Shown here one piece after another: positions 46,761 through 53,848 of a DNA stretch of 64,000 nt. The stretch's first letter is position 1. Each line of letters begins with the position of its first letter. The stretch comes from Melioribacteraceae bacterium. GTDB lineage: Bacteria > Bacteroidota > Ignavibacteria > Ignavibacteriales > Melioribacteraceae. The translations under genes and the position numbers were made by a program. The stretch is taken from NCBI GenBank assembly GCA_027030245.1, contig JALVFE010000030.1, positions 1 to 64,000 of the forward strand, in the 5' to 3' direction. Under the pieces are notes generated by a model. That model worked only from the letters and a program-made list of their open reading frames with translations. It did not search any database and was not told the DNA's origin.

Positions 46761-47944
46761 ACATGAAGAAACTCGGATTAGCTCATTTGTTACTCTTGTT
46801 GTGGATTGCGGTATTGATATTCCGGTATGAGTTGTTTTATCATATTTCGCAGTTGGTTTTGTCCGTAGTTTCCGGGGAAATTAATATTTTAAAAATAAAT
46901 CCGAGGTTTTACGATTATCTCGTTTCATTTTTACTTTTTTTCGTACTACCGGTTGCGGTATGGAAAATACCTGCTCTTAAAAATATTTTTCAAAAAAGAT
47001 TAACCTGGCTAAATGCTTTTCTAAGTTTATTCTTTGTGATAATTTTATTTGCACCGCTGCTTTCCACATCGAATCCGGATTTGCATTATAATATTAAAAA
47101 ATGTAAACTTTTACCACCATTCTCTGAAGTTTTTATTGAAAGTTCAGTGGGAGAAAATGCACCGGCAGATTCCGATCTGTATAATTATTTTAAAAGTGAA
47201 ATTATCAATAGAGGAATTTCAAAAGGAGCTGAATATTATAACGACGGTAATGCAAACGAAGGGCGTAGAGTGATTTTTATTTTCGGAACGGATGAATACG
47301 CTAGGGATGTTTATTCCAGAATCCTCTACGGAACGCGGTTTGCTTTTCTTTTGGGGTTAGGCTCGGTAACTTTATCCTTTTTGATCGCGTTTGTACTCGG
47401 ATTGGCTGCCGGATTCGGAGGTAAATTCTGGGATAATTTAATAAATAGATTTACGGAAATATTTTTATCATTTCCGTTTTTATTTTTGATAATTGTGTTC
47501 TTGGCATTTTTCGGAAATTCTTTCTGGGTTGTTGTTCTTGTTCTCGGACTTTCGGGCTGGATGGGATTATTCAAAATTATCAGAGGGGAAATATTACGTT
47601 TGAAATCAAAGGATTTTATTCTCTCGGCAAAAATGTTAGGAATTCCGGAATATAAAATTCTCTTAAAAGAAATTTTGCCGATCATTCTTTCACCGCTTTT
47701 GGTAAACCTTGTTTTGCAATTCGGTAATGTTATAATGGCTGAATCGGCGTTAAGTTTTTTGGGATTCGGTGCCGGTGAGGAATATTTTTCGTGGGGTTCT
47801 ATGATTAACTCAGGACAATATTATCTTTCTACCGCTTGGTGGTTAAGCTTTTTCCCGAGTTTGTTTTTAGCAGTTTCACTATTAACGATGAACCGATTAG
47901 GAAATACTTTAGAGAAAGTTTTCAATCCGGAATCTACGAAATGA
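46757..47944 (+). CDS. Peptide ABC transporter permease (OppC/DppC-like)
   Basis: The 395-residue permease is longer than usual (~300) because the N-terminus carries two to three extra helices before the core. The core has 'FGTDEYARDVYSRILYGTRFAFLLGLGSV' and the EAA loop 'LSAKMLGIPEYKILLKEILPIILSPL'. It pairs with the preceding permease. Its stop overlaps the start of the kinase-ATPase gene (ATGATTAATG), so importer and kinase translation are coupled, which is unusual for a housekeeping transporter. Confidence 0.9.
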   Translation: MNMKKLGLAHLLLLLWIAVLIFRYELFYHISQLVLSVVSGEINILKINPRFYDYLVSFLLFFVLPVAVWKIPALKNIFQKRLTWLNAFLSLFFVIILFAPLLSTSNPDLHYNIKKCKLLPPFSEVFIESSVGENAPADSDLYNYFKSEIINRGISKGAEYYNDGNANEGRRVIFIFGTDEYARDVYSRILYGTRFAFLLGLGSVTLSFLIAFVLGLAAGFGGKFWDNLINRFTEIFLSFPFLFLIIVFLAFFGNSFWVVVLVLGLSGWMGLFKIIRGEILRLKSKDFILSAKMLGIPEYKILLKEILPIILSPLLVNLVLQFGNVIMAESALSFLGFGAGEEYFSWGSMINSGQYYLSTAWWLSFFPSLFLAVSLLTMNRLGNTLEKVFNPESTK

Positions 47945-50900
47945 TTAATGAAAGATACAGAGTTATTAAATTGCTCGGCGAAGGGAGGAGCAGAGTATTT
48001 TTATGCGAAGATACATTGCATGGAAGTATAAATGTAGTAATGAAGGTTTTGGATGTTGGTTCACCGGATTATGAGGTTAAAAATTTCCGTGAAGAATACA
48101 TAAAACTTAGAAAATTTAATAATAAACATATTGTAAAAGGGTTCGAATACGGAACGGTTGTTACGACCGGAAACAAAGAAATTATAGAAGAAATTGAGAA
48201 AGGCTCAAAATTTTTTACACTGGAATTTATAAATGGTAGAAACTTACGCGAATTTTATAATACTCACAGTGAAAAAAAACTCCGTGAAATTACAAAACAG
48301 ATTTGCGAAACGCTTTTCTACATTCACGAATCCAATTACATCTATTTCGATCTTAAACCGGAAAATTTATTGGTCGGTAATAGCGAAAAACATTTTTATA
48401 TTAAGTTAATCGATTTTGGTTTTGCCGAACAGGTCTTAAAAAAATCAGAAGAATGGAAAAAAGGAACCGCACAATATATTGCACCGGAATTGTTGTTGGG
48501 AAAGGAATATGATAAACGTGTGGATTTTTATTCGCTCGGTGTTCTTCTTTATTTTCTGATGTTCGGCAAATTTCCGTTTGGAAGCGGGGAAGAAATAGAA
48601 ATCTACCGCAGAAAAATTTCCGAGGAAATTACTTTCGGGAAACACAATTATTCGGTTGAATTTGAAAACATTGTCCGGAAATTGTTAAGAAAAAATCCTG
48701 CGGAAAGATATAGCAATGCATTTGAAATATTATCCGCGTTAAAAATAAAAAATAAGCAATCTTTCTTAACCGAGTGGAAACCCGTAAAAAGTTTTCAAAT
48801 TACGGATACCACATTAGAGATTACCGATTTTATTTTCCGGAACGATACGAATCAAATATTAAATTTAATTGGCAGAAATAATGCGGGCAAAACCGCTCTT
48901 GCCGAAGAAATATATCAGAATTTCCCCGATGTGTTTTGGGTTACGAAAAACGATATACCTAGCGATAAATCCGCTTGGGAGATAATCCTTAGAAAAATTG
49001 TTTACTCAGCTGGAATTTTTGGTAAGTTGCCGGAAAATATTAAAAATGATGCTTTAAATTTACTGGCTGGGAACAGTGAAAATATTCAACAACAAATAAC
49101 CCATATTTTCAATTATTTAACTTCCGAATTACCGTTTGTTTTGTTTCTTGATGATTTTGATTTATACGATCTTTTCACACGGAATTTGATTGAAAATTCA
49201 TTTACTCTTTTCGTTGTTAATAAAGCAAAATTAATAATACTTACCAAAACCGAGATAAATTATTCCTCCACTAACGAAAAAATTATTAAAAAGATTTTCT
49301 TAAAACCTTTTAATGAGTATGAAACCGGTCAGTTTATAGTCAAAACCTTTTCTTCTTTATTCCCGCTTAAAAAGTTCTCGAAACTGGCAACCGAACTTAC
49401 GGATTTATATCCGGGAAATATTTACGATATGCTTGAGGGTTTATTCCTAGGAAAACTATTATTGTACGAAAAAGGTAAAATTAAACTTTCCCGGAATGAT
49501 TTTGAGATCAAAAAGCTGGATACAGCAGCAAGGAAAAATTTATTCTCTAAGCTTCAAACGTTTTCGGCAAAAAAGAAACGATTACTCGATATAATTTCTG
49601 TGTTCCCAAACGGAATCGAACACGAAATCTTATTCGGAATTTGGGACGGCGGTAATAATTTGCAAAGTATTATTGATGAATTGGTACAAAACGGTTTTTT
49701 AAAATTTTACGATAACAAAATCAGATTTACCTCTAAGTTTTTAAGAGAAAGTGTATACAGCCAAATTGAAAATAAGCACATGCTACATTTATTGGTTGCC
49801 GAAAATTTGGAAAAATCGGTACCGAACTATCCACGGGTTGATTTGGCGCGTCAATATGAATTAGGCGGGAATAAGGAAAAGGTTTTTGAATTGATTTATC
49901 AGGAATTGGAAAGCATTCGTCCCAATAATTTGTTTGTTTATGAAAAGTATCTTTTGGAATATTTACTTAGGATTTCTCCGGAAGCCCGGCAAAAAATAAA
50001 TGTAAAAGTAGAATTAAGTAAAACACTCTATCAACTGGGGGAATTTGAAAAATCATTAACTCTAATTGATGAGATAATTGATAACATAAACGGAATTGAG
50101 CGGAAAAAATTAAATATACTAAAAGCGGATTGCTATGTTGCTATAGGGAAAATTAAGAAGGCGGTAAAAATTTATTCCGATATTTTAGAAGAAAATCCGA
50201 GCCGGGAAATTTATGAGGAAGTTTTAATAAAGCTTGCTACGGCGGAATCTTATATGGATTTATTTTACCAGTCGAAAGCAAAATGCATTGAATTGATCAA
50301 TCGTCCGGAAGTATCGGAATTAATAAAAGCCCAAGCCTACAATTTGATGGGAATACTAGAGCATAATTTGGGTAGTGAAATAAAATTGGTGGAAGATTAT
50401 TTTAGACGTGCCCATGAAATATATACTAAATTGAAAATGCCACAGAAATTGGCTAAAACTTCAATAAATCTTGGAATAATTAACAATATAAAAGAAAATT
50501 ATACTGAGGCACAAAAATGGTGGGATGAAGCTCTTAGATTAGCCCAAAAAACGGGTAGCTTGGAGGAAGAAATTACTATTAGAACGAATTATGTTATTTT
50601 TTATATTCATCGACAACAATTCGATAAAGCAGAAAAATATAGTTTGAGAACTTTAAGATTAGCAGAAGGTTTAAATAAAAAATATGAAGCTGCATTAATT
50701 TATCTCAATTTAAGTGAAGTGGAAATTATTATTTGTGAATACGAAAAAGCTCTAGAACATCTTCTCAAGAGCAAAGATATTTTTGAATACTTGGGAAGCT
50801 ACACGGAATTAAGTGAAGTTTATTTTTTATTGGCGTATTTACATTATCTAATTGAATACAGGGAGGAATTTGTTAGGTATTCAAAAGTATTTTTAAAAAC

Positions 50901-51495
50901 TATTAAATCTTCGAGAAGCGCTAACAGTGATTTTTTAGAAAAATTAATAAATTTATTTGCAAAAACATTAAATAACGAACAAATAAGTTCTGAACATTTA
51001 CTTGAAATTTTTAATTCTTGCGGTATAAAAGAAGATAAAATTTTTGAATATTATTACTATCTGTATGCGCTAAATCAATTATATGTATCCGGAAATTTTG
51101 ATTTATTAAATTCGATTTTTGAGACAGATGATTTTAAAAAATTAGAGAGTGAAAATATCTTAATCAGTGCGCAAAAAAATTATTTATATGGAAAAATTTT
51201 TCAAAAAAATAACGATAAAATTAATTCGCTTTTAAATTTTGAAGAGGCTTTTGAGAAATTAAATAATGTTGAAATAACCGAGTTAACATGGAAAACTTCA
51301 ATTGAATTAGCGGAAATTTATTTTGAGCGCGGGAATATAAACAAAGCAAGTGAATATTTGGAAATTACCGAAAATATTTTGCAAATTATAAGTTCGAAAT
51401 TTAAGCACTTTGAATTAAAGAACGCTTATTTTCAAAATAAGGAACGGGCGGAGACATTACAAAAGATTGAGAGATGGCAAATATTAATACATTAA
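47941..51495 (+). CDS. PknK-like Ser/Thr kinase with ATPase and TPR domains
   Basis: I start at the ATG at 47941, which overlaps the permease stop, giving 1184 residues; an upstream in-frame start would run through the permease gene. A eukaryotic-type kinase domain (about 5-270) has the loop GEGRSR at 13-18, Lys35, the catalytic Asp137 in 'YFDLKPEN' (His-Arg of HRD replaced by Tyr-Phe) and Asp158 of DFG. An ATPase follows with Walker A GRNNAGKT at 311-318 and Asp404-Asp405 as Walker B. From about 650 to 1180 there are TPR repeats. This kinase-ATPase-TPR order matches PknK/MalT-like signal integrators. It overlaps the sigma-54 activator gene by 22 bp, its probable target or partner. Confidence 0.88.
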   Translation: MINERYRVIKLLGEGRSRVFLCEDTLHGSINVVMKVLDVGSPDYEVKNFREEYIKLRKFNNKHIVKGFEYGTVVTTGNKEIIEEIEKGSKFFTLEFINGRNLREFYNTHSEKKLREITKQICETLFYIHESNYIYFDLKPENLLVGNSEKHFYIKLIDFGFAEQVLKKSEEWKKGTAQYIAPELLLGKEYDKRVDFYSLGVLLYFLMFGKFPFGSGEEIEIYRRKISEEITFGKHNYSVEFENIVRKLLRKNPAERYSNAFEILSALKIKNKQSFLTEWKPVKSFQITDTTLEITDFIFRNDTNQILNLIGRNNAGKTALAEEIYQNFPDVFWVTKNDIPSDKSAWEIILRKIVYSAGIFGKLPENIKNDALNLLAGNSENIQQQITHIFNYLTSELPFVLFLDDFDLYDLFTRNLIENSFTLFVVNKAKLIILTKTEINYSSTNEKIIKKIFLKPFNEYETGQFIVKTFSSLFPLKKFSKLATELTDLYPGNIYDMLEGLFLGKLLLYEKGKIKLSRNDFEIKKLDTAARKNLFSKLQTFSAKKKRLLDIISVFPNGIEHEILFGIWDGGNNLQSIIDELVQNGFLKFYDNKIRFTSKFLRESVYSQIENKHMLHLLVAENLEKSVPNYPRVDLARQYELGGNKEKVFELIYQELESIRPNNLFVYEKYLLEYLLRISPEARQKINVKVELSKTLYQLGEFEKSLTLIDEIIDNINGIERKKLNILKADCYVAIGKIKKAVKIYSDILEENPSREIYEEVLIKLATAESYMDLFYQSKAKCIELINRPEVSELIKAQAYNLMGILEHNLGSEIKLVEDYFRRAHEIYTKLKMPQKLAKTSINLGIINNIKENYTEAQKWWDEALRLAQKTGSLEEEITIRTNYVIFYIHRQQFDKAEKYSLRTLRLAEGLNKKYEAALIYLNLSEVEIIICEYEKALEHLLKSKDIFEYLGSYTELSEVYFLLAYLHYLIEYREEFVRYSKVFLKTIKSSRSANSDFLEKLINLFAKTLNNEQISSEHLLEIFNSCGIKEDKIFEYYYYLYALNQLYVSGNFDLLNSIFETDDFKKLESENILISAQKNYLYGKIFQKNNDKINSLLNFEEAFEKLNNVEITELTWKTSIELAEIYFERGNINKASEYLEITENILQIISSKFKHFELKNAYFQNKERAETLQKIERWQILIH

Positions 51496-52850
51496 CCAAA
51501 CCTCCGATTATATTTAAATACTTTAAGGCGAATGAAAATTCTGATTTGATTATTAATGCTATAAATCAAATCGACTATAGTGCGATTAAAATCGAATTTT
51601 GTGACGAATTCCACCCAACAACAGGTATAGGCAATGTATTTGTTTTCGATATTAATGAATTATCCGATCAATATATCGATGTTGCCTTTAAAGTAAAATC
51701 TGTTTTAGACACCGATCCAATTATGGTTGTATACTCGCAAGACCCTATTTTGATAAGTACATTATCGAGAATGGGACTTACGGAAATTTTCATTATCCCC
51801 AGTGAATTGCAAAAGTTGAAGTTTTATTTGAAAACCCTAACGGATAATCTTTCCGTTAAGTTGCTTGCAAGAAAAATTGATAAAGAGAAAATAGAAACAT
51901 CGGATTTCGATGAGATTATAGGCAAATCCAAAGCTATAAAAAAAATTCTTACTCAAGCTAAAAGCTTGGCTATAAATTATAAAGTTGATTTACTTATTTT
52001 AGGTGAAACCGGAACCGGGAAGGGACTTCTTGCAAGAAGCATTCATAAAAACAGTCCTATAGCTGATGCTCCATTTGTCCCCATTAATTGCTCGGCCATC
52101 CCCGAAAACTTGCTTGAATCGGAACTTTTTGGTTATGAACCGGGTGCATTCACGGATGCCAAAAAGAAAAAACTAGGTTTATTTGAATTTGCAGAGAATG
52201 GAACAATATTTTTGGACGAAATTGGTGATTTAAGTCCGAAACTGCAAGTAAAAATTCTTGACGTACTTGACCGTAAAGTAATACGCAGACTCGGTGGAGT
52301 TAAAGATATCCCGATTAAAGCGAGAATAATTTCAGCCACAAACAAAGATTTACTAACGTTGGTTGAAAAAAATGAGTTTCGAAGGGACTTGTATCATAGA
52401 TTGGAAGTTGCAACAATCGAATTGCCGCCTTTAAGAAAAAGGGAGCGGGACGTTTTAATTTTGGCCGAACATTTCATTAAAGAAGCGGTCAAAAAATTTG
52501 AGAAACCCCAGATGAAGATGAGCAAAGAAATGGAAGTTTTTTTGTTAAAATACGAATGGCCGGGAAACGTAAGGGAATTAAGAAACGCTATTGAAAGGGC
52601 GGTATTATTATCGGAAGGTTCCACGCTTCAAGTAAATGACTTGTTTAATCTTTTAGGGAACAAAACAATAGATTCGATTTTGGATAATAGTAGTATTTTA
52701 AATCTTCAGTTTAATGATACCGGAATTCCGTTAGAAGAAATTAACAAGTTGATAGTCAGGCAAGTTCTCAGAAGATTTCAAGGCAACAAGACTAAAACCG
52801 CAAAATATCTCCACATTTCAAGACCCCGTTTGGATAGAATTTTGAAGTAA
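51474..52850 (+). CDS. Sigma-54-dependent transcriptional activator (NtrC family)
   Basis: The 458-residue protein has an atypical N-terminal receiver-like domain (1-125) lacking the acidic pair expected of phospho-receivers. The AAA+ domain (about 140-375) has Walker A from Gly177 (GETGTGKG), the sigma-54 contact loop as GAFTDA (224-229, usual form GAFTGA), Walker B 'GTIFLDEIGDL' and arginine-finger region 'FRRDLYHRLEV'. A Fis-type helix-turn-helix is at the C-terminus ('NKTKTAKYLHISRPRLDRIL'). Its gene overlaps that of the Ser/Thr kinase, so control may come from that kinase rather than a histidine kinase. A -24/-12 promoter lies 177 bp after its stop. Confidence 0.93.
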   Translation: MANINTLTKPPIIFKYFKANENSDLIINAINQIDYSAIKIEFCDEFHPTTGIGNVFVFDINELSDQYIDVAFKVKSVLDTDPIMVVYSQDPILISTLSRMGLTEIFIIPSELQKLKFYLKTLTDNLSVKLLARKIDKEKIETSDFDEIIGKSKAIKKILTQAKSLAINYKVDLLILGETGTGKGLLARSIHKNSPIADAPFVPINCSAIPENLLESELFGYEPGAFTDAKKKKLGLFEFAENGTIFLDEIGDLSPKLQVKILDVLDRKVIRRLGGVKDIPIKARIISATNKDLLTLVEKNEFRRDLYHRLEVATIELPPLRKRERDVLILAEHFIKEAVKKFEKPQMKMSKEMEVFLLKYEWPGNVRELRNAIERAVLLSEGSTLQVNDLFNLLGNKTIDSILDNSSILNLQFNDTGIPLEEINKLIVRQVLRRFQGNKTKTAKYLHISRPRLDRILK

Positions 52851-52928
52851 TTTCCTCTTTACCCAAATTCTCTCATCAATTTATTTTTCCGCTATATATT
52901 GATTTATAATATATTTTTTTTATATTTT

Positions 52929-53026
52929 TTGTAACATTTTATTGCGATGCTATATTTCATAGCGGTAAATTTTACAGCTTTCTGTGTTGTAAATCACAAA
53001 TGTAATTATTTTACAAGATTTGTAAA
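52929..53026. promoter_or_regulatory. Cluster of TTGTAAA motifs and inverted repeat upstream of sigma-54 promoter
   Basis: TTGTAA(A/C)-type heptamers occur at 52929, 52971 (reverse, CTGTAAA), 52987, 53010 (reverse) and 53020. The last two form a perfect inverted repeat TTTACAA-GAT-TTGTAAA (53010-53026) abutting the -24 element. Repeated half-sites like these are good candidates for activator binding, possibly by the Fis-type domain of the neighbouring activator. Confidence 0.6.
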
Positions 53027-53043
53027 TGGAATAATTATTGCAT
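53027..53043 (+). promoter_or_regulatory. Sigma-54 (-24/-12) promoter
   Basis: TGGAATAATTATTGCAT has GG and GC separated by exactly 10 bases, as sigma-54 requires. The -12 element TTGCAT is perfect; the -24 element keeps TGG and A. Transcription would start near 53053, giving a ~38-base leader before the ATG at 53091. It lies immediately after a sigma-54 activator gene. Confidence 0.72.
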
Positions 53044-53090
53044 AAAGGGGGGCGGACCATTTAATAATAAACCTAAAAAGAGAGGGCACC

Positions 53091-53762
53091 ATGAGAAAAT
53101 CAATTCTAACCTTATTCGTTTTTGTTCTTTCGGCATTTGTAGTTTTTGCGCAAGTTCCACAAAATGTTGAAACTGCTTCGAGATATAGAAGTAATGTGAA
53201 AAAAACGACTTATAAAACGGTGGCTAATAATAGCATAATGAGCATAGACATTGTTCAAAAAAATATTAACGAGAAGAAATCAAACGCACAACTTGAAGAC
53301 TTGGGAACCCGTTACGGTTGGTCAAGATCAAACGCACAACTTGAAGACTTGGGGACCCGATACGGTTGGTCAAGATCAAACGCACAACTTGAAGACTTGG
53401 GAACCCGTTACGGTTGGTCAAGATCAAACGCACAACTTGAAGACTTGGGAACCCGTTACGGTTGGTCAAGATCAAACGCACAGCTTGAAGACTTGGGAAC
53501 CCGTTACGGTTGGTCAAGATCAAACGCACAGCTTGAAGACTTGGGAACCCGTTACGGTTGGTCAAGATCAAACGCACAACTTGAAGACTTGGGGACCCGA
53601 TACGGTTGGTCAAGATCAAACGCACAGCTTGAAGACTTGGGAACCCGTTACGGTTGGTCAAGATCAAATGCACAGCTTGAAGACTTGGGCACCCGTTACG
53701 GCTGGTCAAGATCGAATGCACAACTCGAAGATTTAGGTACTCGATACGGTTGGACTAGATAG
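53091..53762 (+). CDS. Secreted protein of ten 16-residue repeats
   Basis: The 223-residue protein has a signal peptide (about 1-20, ending VVFAQ) and a short Lys/Asn-rich linker (21-63). Ten tandem copies of SNAQLEDLGTRYGWSR follow, the last ending GWTR and then the stop. At DNA level the 48-bp unit is almost invariant, with silent changes (GGAACCCGTTAC or GGGGACCCGATAC) and the last two copies most diverged. AGAGGG precedes the ATG. It is the apparent target of the sigma-54 promoter at 53027. Possible roles are a precursor for repeated peptides or a repeat-built surface fibre or beta-solenoid. I recognise no family. Confidence 0.85.
   Translation: MRKSILTLFVFVLSAFVVFAQVPQNVETASRYRSNVKKTTYKTVANNSIMSIDIVQKNINEKKSNAQLEDLGTRYGWSRSNAQLEDLGTRYGWSRSNAQLEDLGTRYGWSRSNAQLEDLGTRYGWSRSNAQLEDLGTRYGWSRSNAQLEDLGTRYGWSRSNAQLEDLGTRYGWSRSNAQLEDLGTRYGWSRSNAQLEDLGTRYGWSRSNAQLEDLGTRYGWTR
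53280..53759 (+). repeat. Ten tandem 48-bp coding repeats
   Basis: Period exactly 48 bp, in frame, all within the secreted repeat protein. Copies 2 and 7 share the GGGGACCCGATAC variant, and copies 5, 6, 8 and 9 share CACAGCTT, which suggests recent block duplication. Because 48 is a multiple of three, other frames stay open through the repeat but are not genes. Confidence 0.97.
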
Positions 53763-53788
53763 CCAATTTATCGAATTCTTCCTTCCAT

Positions 53789-53820
53789 AAACCTCCTTCA
53801 GCATTATGCTGAGGAGGTTT
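53789..53820 (+). terminator. Hairpin between repeat gene and protease gene
   Basis: AAACCTCC(T)TCAGCAT pairs with ATGCTGAGGAGGTTT, one base bulged. It is followed by ATAAATTTT rather than a T-run, so it may only attenuate. Partial read-through from the sigma-54 promoter into the protease gene is possible. Confidence 0.7.
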
Positions 53821-53848
53821 ATAAATTTTAAAAGGATTTAAAATAGTT

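Noticed and set aside
47836-47940. Longer N-terminus for the kinase-ATPase gene
   Set aside because: Those 35 codons overlap the end of the permease gene out of frame; the ATG at 47941 overlapping the permease stop begins right before the kinase fold.
53251-53736. Alternative-frame genes on both strands over the 48-bp repeats
   Set aside because: A repeat period divisible by three keeps all frames open; only the frame with a signal peptide, ribosome site and promoter is credible.
53280-53759. CRISPR array
   Set aside because: Units are contiguous with no unique spacers and are in a coding frame. The same argument excludes the 121-bp array at 26211.
53280-53759. Curli, RTX or ice-nucleation repeat
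   Set aside because: The 16-residue unit lacks the curlin Q/N spacing, the RTX GGxGxDx motif and the ice-nucleation GYGSTxT pattern; only the unit length matches the last.
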